The notes beneath the pieces were generated by a model. It did not search any database. It worked only from the letters and a program-made list of their open reading frames with translations, and was not told where the DNA came from. From NCBI RefSeq assembly GCF_022844465.1, contig NZ_JALHLP010000001.1, forward strand, positions 1,235,462-1,299,461: a stretch of 64,000 nucleotides of DNA, given 5' to 3'. A program made the position numbers and the translations under genes. The DNA comes from Bradyrhizobium sp. GTDB taxonomy: Bacteria > Pseudomonadota > Alphaproteobacteria > Rhizobiales > Xanthobacteraceae. Positions 26,882 to 36,245 of the stretch are shown in pieces (positions within the stretch are counted from its first letter, which is position 1; every line of letters starts with the position of its first letter).

Positions 26882-29192
26882 GCGCGACCAGTTTGCAGCG
26901 GTCTTCGATGCCATGGACTCTGGCGTTGTCGTGCTGGGTGGCGACCAGCGGGTAATCTACTGGAACTACTGGTTTGCCTCCGCCAGCGACATTTCTCCCG
27001 AACAGGCGATCGGAAAGACAATGCCGAAGCTCTTCCCGGGAAGCTCGCTCGGCCGCTTGATGAGGTCCATCTCGGAAGCTCTCACCTTGGGCTCATCCGC
27101 CTTCCTGACCCATTCGCTCAACCCGAATTTGCTGCCGCTTCGGACCCGCGCCGGCCTGCCGCTGGTCCACAACGTTTCGGTCCGGCCATTCGGGCAACGA
27201 TCCTATTCACACTGCTTGCTCCAGATAACCGACGTCACCGGCGCCTCCCATCGCGAGCAGGTCCTCCGGGAGCGGCAAAACGCACGCTACGACGCCGTTG
27301 TTGAAGGTGCCTCGGACATCATCCTCACCCTGGATGCGAACGGCATCGTCCAATCCGTCAATCCTGCGGCAATTCACGAAACCCGATTTGAGCGGTCCGA
27401 ATTGGTGGGGCGCCCGTTGGGGCAACTCTTCGAGCAACCGCGGCAATGGGAGGACCTCTGGCACACGATCCTCACTGGCGACACATCGGTACGTCCTGTG
27501 GAACTGGTAGCGAGGCGCAAGGATGGTTCGCGAACGTTCCTCGACGTTTCCGCATCACGATGGCTGAGCGAGGGCCGCGTTTTCATCACCGCCATTCTGC
27601 GCGACATGAACGAGCGCCATGTCGCGGAAGAAGCTCTCCGTGAACTAAACCTCAGCCTGGAGCAACGCGTCGCCGAACGTACACAGGAACGCGACCGGAT
27701 CTGGCAGGTCAGCCTTGACATGCTTGGAGTGGCGACCGCCGACGGCATATGGATCAGCATCAACCCTGCCTGGACGAAGATCCTCGGCTGGGTTCCGGAA
27801 GAAATCCTGGGGAAGACATCTGAATGGCTTGAGCATCCCGACGACTGCCGAAAAATGCGCAACGCAGTGGTTCGGCTGGCGGCACCGGGGCAGACGTCGG
27901 ATTTCGAAAGCAGCTTCCGCACCTGCGGGGGAGACTATCGGGTTCTGTCGTGGACTGCAGTCAATGTCGAGGGACTGCTCTATTGTGTGGCGCGCGATAT
28001 TACAGAGCATCGCCGCCAGCAGGACGCGCTCGACAAGGCCGAAGACGCCCTGAGGCAGGCTCAGAAGATGGAGGCGGTCGGCCAGCTTACCGGCGGGCTG
28101 GCGCATGACTTCAACAATCTGCTGACCGGGATTTCCGGCTCACTTGAACTATTGCAGATCCGCATTTCGCAAGGACGATACAAGGACGTGGAGCGCTATA
28201 TATCCACGGCACAGGGGGCGGCCAATCGTGCCGCCGCGCTGACGCATCGACTGCTGGCCTTCTCCCGGCGCCAAACCCTCGACCCCAAAGCGACCGACGT
28301 CGGCCGCCTCGTCGCCGGGATGACGGACCTCATCAACAATACGGTCGGCCCCGGGATCGAGTTGGCAACCGACAATGCGCCCGATCTGTGGACCACGCGC
28401 GTAGACTCGAACCAGCTCGAAAACGCGCTGCTCAACCTCTGCATCAACGCGCGCGATGCGATGCCGCACGGCGGTCTACTCGGGATCAAGACTGTCAACC
28501 GCGTTTTGGACAGTGCCGAGGCATTTCAGATGGAGATGCGAGCTGGTGAATACGTCTGCTTGTCCGTATCCGACACCGGAACGGGCATGAGCGAGGAGGT
28601 CGTCCAGAGGGCATTCGATCCGTTCTATACGACTAAGCCCCTGGGTCAGGGCACCGGCCTCGGCCTTTCGATGATCTATGGTTTCGCCAAGCAATCGGGT
28701 GGTCAGGTACTTATCGAGTCGGCTCTGGGTCGCGGCACGACGATCTGCCTTTTCCTCCCGCGGCACTCCGAGGCGGCGAATGCCTCAGACGACGCGGCCG
28801 ATTTCGCGTCGACGCCGCGCGCCAGAGCAGGTGAGACGGTGCTCATCGTCGACGACGAGCCATCGGTTCGAATGCTGGTCTCCGAGGTACTTGCCGAGCT
28901 TGGATATGCGGCTATCGAATCTAAAGACGGTGCGAGCGCACTAATGGTCTTGCGATCCGAGACGCGCATCGACCTGCTCGTCACGGACGTGGGCCTGCCC
29001 GGCGGGATGAACGGGCGGCAGCTTGCGGATTTTGGCCGAACAGCGCGACCCGATCTCAAGGTGCTCTTCATTACCGGGTATGCCGAGAAAGCGGCGATGG
29101 GAGATGTCGGACTGGCTGCGGGGATGGCAATTCTCACAAAACCCTTCGCGATGGATGGGCTGGCTACCCGCATCAACGAGCTCCTATACTAG
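26868..29192 (+). CDS. PAS-domain hybrid histidine kinase
   Basis: This 774-residue cytoplasmic protein has three PAS-like domains (about 8-120, 138-255 and 285-395), a coiled coil, a HisKA domain (GGLAHDFNNLLTGISGSLE, His near residue 411), an ATPase domain (CINARDAMPHGG; SDTGTGMSEEV; GTGLGLSMIYGF) and a C-terminal receiver (VLIVDDEPSVR; Asp in LVTDVGLPGG). It has no membrane helix. It ends the chemotaxis-type operon and could feed phosphate into or out of it. A fragment of a close relative's receiver lies at 8335. Confidence 0.93.
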   Translation: MIRLERDQFAAVFDAMDSGVVVLGGDQRVIYWNYWFASASDISPEQAIGKTMPKLFPGSSLGRLMRSISEALTLGSSAFLTHSLNPNLLPLRTRAGLPLVHNVSVRPFGQRSYSHCLLQITDVTGASHREQVLRERQNARYDAVVEGASDIILTLDANGIVQSVNPAAIHETRFERSELVGRPLGQLFEQPRQWEDLWHTILTGDTSVRPVELVARRKDGSRTFLDVSASRWLSEGRVFITAILRDMNERHVAEEALRELNLSLEQRVAERTQERDRIWQVSLDMLGVATADGIWISINPAWTKILGWVPEEILGKTSEWLEHPDDCRKMRNAVVRLAAPGQTSDFESSFRTCGGDYRVLSWTAVNVEGLLYCVARDITEHRRQQDALDKAEDALRQAQKMEAVGQLTGGLAHDFNNLLTGISGSLELLQIRISQGRYKDVERYISTAQGAANRAAALTHRLLAFSRRQTLDPKATDVGRLVAGMTDLINNTVGPGIELATDNAPDLWTTRVDSNQLENALLNLCINARDAMPHGGLLGIKTVNRVLDSAEAFQMEMRAGEYVCLSVSDTGTGMSEEVVQRAFDPFYTTKPLGQGTGLGLSMIYGFAKQSGGQVLIESALGRGTTICLFLPRHSEAANASDDAADFASTPRARAGETVLIVDDEPSVRMLVSEVLAELGYAAIESKDGASALMVLRSETRIDLLVTDVGLPGGMNGRQLADFGRTARPDLKVLFITGYAEKAAMGDVGLAAGMAILTKPFAMDGLATRINELLY

Positions 29193-29193
29193 C

Positions 29194-30111
29194 TTAAGCC
29201 GCGTTGCTGTCCGAAAATGCCCGCCCGCAAAGTCCCGCGTTCATTTTACGAGAACGCCCGAGACCGATTGGCGGCGGGTCCGGCTCTTCAGCGACATTCG
29301 TGTAGAAGGCGAGTGCGGGATCGAGGCTGTTGGTCCCGATCGTGGGATCAAACAGAGCTTCGCAAAGCCGCGTTTTTCCGACGCCTGAGAGACCAACCAA
29401 GCGCACAACCTGTCCGGGCGGGCGCAAAACATCACGAATACGGTTGATGCCATCAATGGCCTTCAGTCCGTCGCCCTCATTCTCGCCGCCTGTCTTGATG
29501 CGGGCTTCGTCATCAAAGAGGTAGGAATTCTCAACACCACCCGGCGCGCGCGACCAAGAGCCGAAGGATTGCCACCCTGGGATTGATTTGCCGATCAGGG
29601 ACCGGACCCACGGGATAAGACCGGGATGATCGCGAAGCCAGGTTGCAATGCGATTGCGGTCATAGAAATCGAGCGCGAGCTTGGAAGCGTCGGTGATACT
29701 CTCAACCGCTTCCGCCATCGCTTTTTTGCGGTTCTTGAGCGCTGAATGAGCCGTGGACCCGGTCGCACTTACGATGATGTATGCGCCCGACGCCTTTGCA
29801 AGATCGACGATGACAGGGCGCACCACCCCGTCAAGCTTCATCTCGTCAAGGATTTCTCCGCGGGGCATGTCAGGCTTCTTAACCTGAAATCCCGTCTCGG
29901 GACGCGGGATGAAGCCGTCGGTGCTTGCGCCAGCCGGTAGACCCACATGCACGTCAAGGCCGCCGTCCTTGGCCGTTTGGCTGCCGCCCCATGTCACGTG
30001 CGAGACAGAGTGACCCTGCCGGCGCAGCTCGGCTTCGCATAGCCGCCCAATCAGCGCACGCAGGTCCGTGTCATTCAGGAGGGCAATATCGTCCCCGGTG
30101 ATTTCAAACAT
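29194..30111 (-). pseudogene. Nuclease-STAND-type NTPase, C-terminally truncated
   Basis: The N-terminus looks like a restriction-endonuclease (Mrr/PD-D/ExK) domain: WGGSQTAKDGGLDVHVG, then TGFQVKKPD, giving the D...QxK pattern. At about residues 235-255 a Walker A motif follows (VVRLVGLSGVGKTRLCEAL). The frame ends about 40 residues later, where a full ATPase and sensor region would be expected, and the tail (GRSRKMNAGLCGR) looks random. It is almost certainly cut by a deletion next to the hybrid kinase gene. Proteins of this layout occur in anti-phage systems. Confidence 0.7.
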
Positions 30112-30211
30112 GATTCGAAGCTAGGTAAGCCGCCGAACGTCGTCAATCACTGATTGAAAGCCACTTTGGATGCCACGAGCCGGGCGATGTGCTGCGCAGG
30201 CCGGATGCCCC

Positions 30212-31906
30212 CTACGTCAGAATTTCCTGAAGGACGTGCAGCGCAAGTCGGTTGGAACTGGATGTCACGTCATAACCGACCGGTGGCGCGATGGCTGCCC
30301 CGATCCGCTCCATTTCACTTGCGAAGAATGCGCGATGTTTCACCCGGCCTTTGCTGCTCCCGCCCGCAAGGGCGAGAAGCGAAATTGCCGCAGATTCAGA
30401 CGGGGCGCCCTCGACCGCCTCGATCATCCTGTCCCCGATATCGGGGTCCCGCTCGATCCGCCGCAGCAAGGACGGTGTCCAATAGGCGCAATTCCAAAAG
30501 ATGGTTTCATGTTTTGCTTCTTCCAAAAGCCAGAATAGCGCATCGATGATCTTGTCTGCCGTACTAACGGCCGACAGAACCTTGAAGGCTGCCGCAAGTT
30601 CAACCGCCCGTGGGGAACCGCGCTCCTTCAGCAGGTTTACGATATCGGGCTGATGCCTTCTCAAAGTGACTTCGGCCAAGGCCGCTGCGGCGCACGAGCG
30701 GGTGGGGTCTTCCTCAAAGCATTCGACGACCTGCCGCAAAAGCGCGGGCTGGTTCGAAAACTGATCGGCGAACAAATCCGCCGCCACCATGGCCGCCCAG
30801 GTGTCCGCATTGGTCTGGCCGTAGCCCTTCGCATGCGTCAGCACAATCGGCATGATCAGCTCACGCAGGCGATCGCTTTCCGGACGAAACCGGGCCACCA
30901 CCTCGACATGGTCGTATTTCTTCACATGATGTGCCGTCGGAATCGTCGCCGTCAGCAACTCGAAGACATGATCGGCGTTTTCGATTCCGGGATTGAGAAC
31001 GGAAAGACTCGTCTCTGCTGAAAGCTCCAACCGTTCCAGAACTTCATTGTCACCGCCGAGAGCCATTGCAAAACGCTTCCAGAGCGGAAGCAGCCGCCGA
31101 AAATACCGATCATCCTTGCTCATCAAGGAAAGAGATCCGATCCGGATCGAGCGCGACTGTCCCTGGCGGTCCTTGGCCGTTGAAAATGCTTCGAGCCTGT
31201 CCGCCATGCCAAGCCCGATCACGCCAGCCGCCCGCCGGTGCTCATATTCAGGTCCGATGGCGTCGAGTTCCTCGACGAGATAGGCTTCCTTGTCTTTATC
31301 GAAACTGCCCTTGGCGATGTTCACTTCAGACCAGCCCATGATGGCTGTTCCGCATGCCGCACCATCGGTATCAAACCGCGCGCGATTGAGCAGCGCGAGC
31401 GCAGGGTCGCTTGATTGCGCTGCCGCTTCCACATGGTTGACCAATGTCAGCCGGGCAGTCGTGGGAAGCGGAGCCACGACACCGAGGATACGCGCGCACA
31501 TACCGGGATCATTGCCGAAATTGTGCGAGATCGCTCCGATATTCCCGTCACGCCGCCGGAGTTCGGCAATTGCGAGTTCACGTATTTCCGGGCGGGATGG
31601 AAACGTGTGGATCAGCTCGCGCCGCCACATATCGGGGTAGAGTGATTGCTCGGTCAATGAGTCAGCTTCATAGCACGCCCTGAAGAGTTCTTCGTCGTCC
31701 GGCGCCACGCCAAGCTTCCTGACGCCCGTGACCAGTATCTCGGTCCGCTCAGGCCGGCTAGCAAAGGCCCGGAGAATCCCTGCGCGGATGGCGGCCTTGT
31801 CGTCGATCACATCAGGGAGATATTCGGCTACATAGGCGATCTTTTCGGCGGGCCCGTCGAGCACGGCTTGGAACGCGGCCATTACCTCGGGATCGGCTTT
31901 CCCCAT
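30212..31906 (-). CDS. C-terminal helical-repeat part of the nuclease-NACHT protein
   Basis: This frame continues the NACHT frame without a gap in meaning (MGKADPEVMAAFQAVLDGPA onward) and consists of HEAT/ARM-like helices to the end (SNRLALHVLQEILT). It is reached from the upstream frame by a -1 shift at G GGA AAG (31903-31897), or could start independently at ATG 31906. In large NACHT/STAND proteins the C-terminal repeats sense the trigger. Total with both frame corrections is 1656 residues. Confidence 0.7.
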   Translation of the reverse strand: MGKADPEVMAAFQAVLDGPAEKIAYVAEYLPDVIDDKAAIRAGILRAFASRPERTEILVTGVRKLGVAPDDEELFRACYEADSLTEQSLYPDMWRRELIHTFPSRPEIRELAIAELRRRDGNIGAISHNFGNDPGMCARILGVVAPLPTTARLTLVNHVEAAAQSSDPALALLNRARFDTDGAACGTAIMGWSEVNIAKGSFDKDKEAYLVEELDAIGPEYEHRRAAGVIGLGMADRLEAFSTAKDRQGQSRSIRIGSLSLMSKDDRYFRRLLPLWKRFAMALGGDNEVLERLELSAETSLSVLNPGIENADHVFELLTATIPTAHHVKKYDHVEVVARFRPESDRLRELIMPIVLTHAKGYGQTNADTWAAMVAADLFADQFSNQPALLRQVVECFEEDPTRSCAAAALAEVTLRRHQPDIVNLLKERGSPRAVELAAAFKVLSAVSTADKIIDALFWLLEEAKHETIFWNCAYWTPSLLRRIERDPDIGDRMIEAVEGAPSESAAISLLALAGGSSKGRVKHRAFFASEMERIGAAIAPPVGYDVTSSSNRLALHVLQEILT

Positions 31907-34818
31907 CCGTCCACCAGGCCGTGCGCTGACCAGAAGGCCATCGTGTCTCTTTCTTTCAGCGACGAAAGCAGCGCTTTTTTCACGAATGGTAAAGGAAGCG
32001 CCTTGCTGATCCGGTACGCCACGTGCTCGGCAAAACGCTCTTTGCTGAGGTAAGATTCGATCAGCGCGATGTTTTCGGCCGACCATGTCACCTTCTCGGT
32101 CAGAATATTCGAGTGCGCGAAGAGATCGCGGAAGGCGTAGTCGCGCGACAGTATCTGCGACAGCGTCGGGTTAATCAACTCGTGTGTCGGATCGACGACG
32201 ATCAAGCTGCCGACGAGAGAGGTTTGGTCGCGGTTGCGCGCCCCGTTGGCGAGCCCCTGTTCGACGTGAGCGATGACCTTCGTCTTGTATTTATTTCCGA
32301 AGTAGCTAACGAGGTCGGGCGCAAAAACCTCGCTCGAAAAGCGTTCTTCCCGTCCGAACGCCATCGGCGCAAATATCTCGAGATCGGTGAGGTCAGCCTC
32401 GTCCCTTGCCGCTCGGATTCGAATGGCCTCAGTCTGGATTCTGTTATCCCCACTCTCCCTCAAGTTCTCGGCCACCGCAGCCACATCGGCATCCCCCTTC
32501 CAGCCCAGGCCAAGCGCAACCAGCGCAGCCTGAACGGTGTCCACCGATCGCGGCGCTCGCAATAACTGTAGCAACGCATCTTTCGTGCCTTGATCGCCGC
32601 CCGCGAATTCGGCCAGGACTTGCGCGCTCTCCCTCCAGACATAATTGTTTTCGCCCGCAATGGTCCGAAGCAAATAAGGCATGCACGCCGCCCGCATGGC
32701 CTTATCCCATTGACGCATTCCCCGGACCGCGCCCGCACGCTCTGAGCCGTGAAAATCCGGAATCCATTCGGTGAGCTTTTGACCGCATTGGGCGAATAGC
32801 GATTGCGAAAATAGCCCATCGGTAATGGAGGATAACAACTGCCGCTGCCGGGCGCCCCAGGCGAAGAGTTCCGCCTCGTTGAAAAGCTTGCCGGCAAGGC
32901 GTCGCACGGTCGGCAGGTCATGCGAGAAGTCCGCGAATACAGCTTCGGTTAACAGAGCATCGCGGACGGACCGCTCGGCAACATCGGTCGCGGGAGCCTC
33001 TTCAATGGCCGTCAGCAATTGCCCCACTTCCTGCTCGTTCGTCTCCAGATAAAGAAGATAAAGGATCGGCTCGCTCCATGTTGGTTGCGCAGCGCGGCCC
33101 TTGATGAAATCAATCCGTTCGGCAAGTGAGGATTGATCGACTTTGCGGGCGACGAGGTATTCCTGCAGGAGTCGATGCAGGAAGCCGATCGTGTCCGGTG
33201 CTTTCTTGACCAGCAGCCCGGCACTTTCCTCGCTGAATGAGAACACAGTGCGCGCCGCCTCTTCAGCCAGGTCGAGATTGGGATTGCCGGTGCGGGCCAT
33301 GATGATTTTTGCCGCCCTTTCGACTGCGTCCGTTTCAAGGCCGCCATCGGCTACGGAACCAAGCAACTCACCCGCATGGAGCCCGTACGCAAAGTCTTCG
33401 AGAAGCCTGTCGCGAAGCCTAGTATCGAGCGGAGCCGCTTTGGTTTCGACCGAATCCTTGGCACGACGCTTGGGCTGGTGCTCCAGGAGCTGGTCAACGA
33501 TCTCCCTGCTGGCTTCAAAGCGGTTGCGCGGAAGAACGCGACCGGCGCGGTGCAGTTTGAGCAGCGCCACGAGAAACAGCGGCGTAAATGAAAGACGCGC
33601 GATACCGGCATTCTTGGCGAGTGCGGTGACAAACGTCTTTGCACGATGCTGCGCCTGCGTTTCGACGACGGCGGTTGCTGCATTGGAGCCAAGATCGCTT
33701 CGCTCCAATATCCGATACCAAAGTAGCGCCAACGCATCCCGCTTCGTCTCTGACAATGGTGCCAGTCGCACCCGCGTCCAGTTTCCACCTATTCCACTTA
33801 ATGTCCGCAACCCGTGTGGTCTCGACGTGGCGATCACGGGGACGTTGTGTGTTTCCGCGAACGTCGTAAGCCCGGCCAACACACTGTCCGGCGCGACGTT
33901 ACCCCGGGCTTCGTCGAGGCCGTCGACGAGGAGGATAATCTTCCCGGTCGCAAGCACCCGCTTCATGTCATTGGCAAGAGCAACATCGTTCTGCGCGGAA
34001 ATGAATCCGTAGACGACATCTTCCAACGGCGGAGGGTGGTCCTTGCCCTCGGCCATTCGAGCCCATAGCGCAAACGGGACCCAAACGGGAATGTAACCGG
34101 CATAGTGGTTGCGAACCGCTTCAATATCAGGCGTGTCAGATAAGATATCCAGCGCCAGGAACCGAAGCAGCGTCGTTTTTCCGACCCCCGCATCCGCCGT
34201 GATGACAGACCGCTTCTCGTTCGCCATGAACTGATCGACGGAGAGCAGCCGTTCTCGTGTGCGTGGCGCTTGCGCCTGCACCGCCGGGCCGGCTGCACCA
34301 CGGTTGGTATCCATTGTCTGGATACTGGCGTCATCCCTCGTCGGCGGAGCCGTTGGACTGAGCGCGTCGGGCTCCGTCTCGATAACCCCCATGTCCATCA
34401 CGAGATCTGGCAACACGTAACGCTGCGAGAGCTTGGGCGCCGGAATCGGTCGGCCGTCCTTGTCCTGACCCGCTATGGGCAAACCCGGGTCCACGGTCGC
34501 AATCCATGCGCTGTAAAAATCGCGAAGCCGAACGCGCAAGGCCTCGACGTCAAACCGGGATAACCGGTTTGAGAGCGCCGCTGCTGCCTCTGGGCCGCAG
34601 ACCGCGTCAACCCATGGTCTACCGAAGAAGTCGTCGATGATTTGTGGTTCGCCGCGCAACTGCTCCGTCAGTTCTGAGTTGCCAACCGGCTCGAACGCAA
34701 TTCCCTTCGCGTGGAGGGCCGTTCTTGCCGCCTCCATCGCATCAATGGCCTTGGGGGTCCTCGTTGATCGGGCACGCGAGCGCAAGCACAAACCGCGTCG
34801 CTTGCGCGGCCCATTCAT
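31882..34818 (-). CDS. NACHT NTPase frame of a large nuclease-NACHT protein
   Basis: This 978-codon frame carries a NACHT-type STAND ATPase: Walker [21 protein letters not shown] (about residues 205-222), Walker B/NACHT motif KIILLVDGLDEARG, sensor VIATSRPHGL, and a winged-helix-like segment ending TIGFLHRLLQEYLVARK, then helical repeats. The first ~23 residues are out-of-frame; the true coding joins the nuclease frame at the C5 run (34753-34757). It ends at 31882, 25 bases past the start of the next frame. It is a probable defence protein. Confidence 0.8.
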   Translation of the reverse strand: MNGPRKRRGLCLRSRARSTRTPKAIDAMEAARTALHAKGIAFEPVGNSELTEQLRGEPQIIDDFFGRPWVDAVCGPEAAAALSNRLSRFDVEALRVRLRDFYSAWIATVDPGLPIAGQDKDGRPIPAPKLSQRYVLPDLVMDMGVIETEPDALSPTAPPTRDDASIQTMDTNRGAAGPAVQAQAPRTRERLLSVDQFMANEKRSVITADAGVGKTTLLRFLALDILSDTPDIEAVRNHYAGYIPVWVPFALWARMAEGKDHPPPLEDVVYGFISAQNDVALANDMKRVLATGKIILLVDGLDEARGNVAPDSVLAGLTTFAETHNVPVIATSRPHGLRTLSGIGGNWTRVRLAPLSETKRDALALLWYRILERSDLGSNAATAVVETQAQHRAKTFVTALAKNAGIARLSFTPLFLVALLKLHRAGRVLPRNRFEASREIVDQLLEHQPKRRAKDSVETKAAPLDTRLRDRLLEDFAYGLHAGELLGSVADGGLETDAVERAAKIIMARTGNPNLDLAEEAARTVFSFSEESAGLLVKKAPDTIGFLHRLLQEYLVARKVDQSSLAERIDFIKGRAAQPTWSEPILYLLYLETNEQEVGQLLTAIEEAPATDVAERSVRDALLTEAVFADFSHDLPTVRRLAGKLFNEAELFAWGARQRQLLSSITDGLFSQSLFAQCGQKLTEWIPDFHGSERAGAVRGMRQWDKAMRAACMPYLLRTIAGENNYVWRESAQVLAEFAGGDQGTKDALLQLLRAPRSVDTVQAALVALGLGWKGDADVAAVAENLRESGDNRIQTEAIRIRAARDEADLTDLEIFAPMAFGREERFSSEVFAPDLVSYFGNKYKTKVIAHVEQGLANGARNRDQTSLVGSLIVVDPTHELINPTLSQILSRDYAFRDLFAHSNILTEKVTWSAENIALIESYLSKERFAEHVAYRISKALPLPFVKKALLSSLKERDTMAFWSAHGLVDGWGKPIPR

Positions 34819-35182
34819 GCTGGAGAAAATAATTTATCGCGTTTTTAACCTGGATAGGCCCGAACTTTTTATGGCGCTTGCTCTGCCAGACTTCGAACGT
34901 GCCGTCCTTCATGCGCACGAGGACATCGATGCCGCGTTGCGCATGCCCAGGACCGCCATAACACCAGGCCTTTTCAACCGTGCCGCCACGTTCAGCGAGC
35001 TTGCGGCACAGTCGCTCGAAATTCTCCCATGGAATGCCGAGCAGCGGTAGGGCATCGACTTTGGCCTGAATAGGAGGCGCGGGCCGCGCGCCGACCGGGT
35101 CCGCCGTAAGCCAGCGCGGATTTTCCTCGCGATCAGGCAGCAAGGCATTCGGTTTCGGCTTTCGGGCTGGTTTCTTCGACAT
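34742..35182 (-). CDS. N-terminal nuclease part of the nuclease-NACHT protein
   Basis: This frame starts MSKKPARKPKPNALLPDREE. Its core (NFERLCRKLAERGG, GGPGHAQRGIDVLVRMKDG, FEVWQSKRHKKFG) has the helix plus GxD...ExxQSK arrangement of Mrr-like PD-(D/E)xK nucleases. It runs out of frame at a five-G run (34753-34757, C5 in the gene). Removing one base joins NEDPKAIDAMEAARTALHAK smoothly to the NACHT frame. The gene is therefore either frameshifted or misread here. Confidence 0.75.
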   Translation of the reverse strand: MSKKPARKPKPNALLPDREENPRWLTADPVGARPAPPIQAKVDALPLLGIPWENFERLCRKLAERGGTVEKAWCYGGPGHAQRGIDVLVRMKDGTFEVWQSKRHKKFGPIQVKNAINYFLQHEWAAQATRFVLALACPINEDPQGH

Positions 35183-36015
35183 GGTACCGATCAGGCACGG
35201 CTCAATGGCAAATCAAATCACCACCACCCTGGATGACGACTCAAGTGGCGCTTTCATAGGGCACCCTTTGTACGCCGGATGTCTCATTGTTTCGGCCACA
35301 AGCATGAGCGCCGGGTCCGGCGCGGCGAAATCTAATCGCAACTGTCGCCCTCGTGCAGAATCCCCCCGACAAATCCCCATTTCCGCTGGGGGCAAGCAAA
35401 CTTGCCCAATCAGAGTGCCGTGGTCGGGCGGCAGTACCGATCGAACCAGTCTCCGCCAATAGTCTCCGCGAAACGGGAGTTTTTCGGGAAACGGCGGGAG
35501 ACTTTCCGCCATTTCGCCCCGGAGGTTGGGAGACCGGGAGTCTGGAGACCGAGCCGAACGCTGAAAAAGCCGGGATTTCCGGGCCTGTGAGGCACAGGTT
35601 GCAAACTATCGCCAGTCGCAGGACTGCCTGGCTGGCGACGCAGTGGAGATCGCGCCCGTCTCCACACAAATTCCCTGCTAACAGGGAATTTTACAGGGAA
35701 TTTTACGATTCCAGGGTGCAGACGGCAGATTTGGTAGCAAGAAAACCCTCTGCTGCAGCCGTTTATCGAGCAATTCCCTATGCAAACTAACAGGGAAAAT
35801 ATTCCGAAGAACAGGGACTTCTTGGCAAGGTAACAGAGAATTTTCGGTATCTGCGTAAGCGTCCATTTCTCGCACGCTTGTTTCTTCGCGGTTCGTACGC
35901 GATATGTTCTCACCGACAATTTTGCAGGTGGAGGGCGGGCTGTCGTCAGTTCGAGAACGCTACGCGACTCTTTTTGGCGGGCTGACCTGCCCCTGCACAG
36001 TTCCTCCACGCGGAG
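35183..36015. other. Gene-poor 830-bp stretch with short repeats
   Basis: No convincing gene is present. Frames on both strands run through it but have unnatural composition. It contains a TCGCCAG...CTGGCGA inverted repeat (35609-35638) and a cluster of ACAGGGA motifs (35669-35844). It separates the nuclease-NACHT gene from the IS3 scrap at 36016. Confidence 0.6.
35669..35844. repeat. Iteron-like ACAGGGA repeat cluster
   Basis: ACAGGGAATTTT occurs twice in exact tandem (35681-35704). Related copies follow at 35790 (ACAGGGAAAAT), 35811 (ACAGGGACTT) and 35833 (ACAGAGAATTTT). The first copy is also half of a palindrome, AATTCCCTG-CTAA-CAGGGAATT (35669-35690). Direct repeats of this size suggest protein binding, but no replication gene is nearby. 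Confidence 0.6.
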
Positions 36016-36180
36016 TTAGAATCTGGCCTTCTGTGAGCGGTCGGCTGGCGTTCTAATCGATTCTCCTTTCTTCGATGATCTGGCGGGCCAGCTGAGCTCG
36101 ACGAACAGGTTCTCGTTCAGGCACTCGCACCGCCGTCCGTTGAAGCGCTCGACAAAACCATTTTGCATGGCTTCCCGGGT
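36016..36180 (-). pseudogene. IS3-family transposase C-terminal fragment
   Basis: The minus strand gives REAMQNGFVERFNGRRCECL followed by NENLFVELSW, the end of an IS3 integrase core (normally MQNxFxExFNGxxRxECLN). The catalytic Glu is retained but everything upstream is lost. It lies just beyond the end of the VWA-FHA gene and marks the left edge of the signalling locus. Confidence 0.8.
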
Positions 36181-36245
36181 GGAATGTAGTGGGCTCGGCG
36201 TCAGCCCCTTGGCGTGCGTGATCCAGCACATGGCGCCAACCTCAT

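Noticed and set aside
35410..36009. 199-codon minus-strand frame in the gene-poor stretch
   Set aside because: It covers the repeat cluster, has no ribosome site and reads as low-quality sequence rich in Arg, Cys and Pro.
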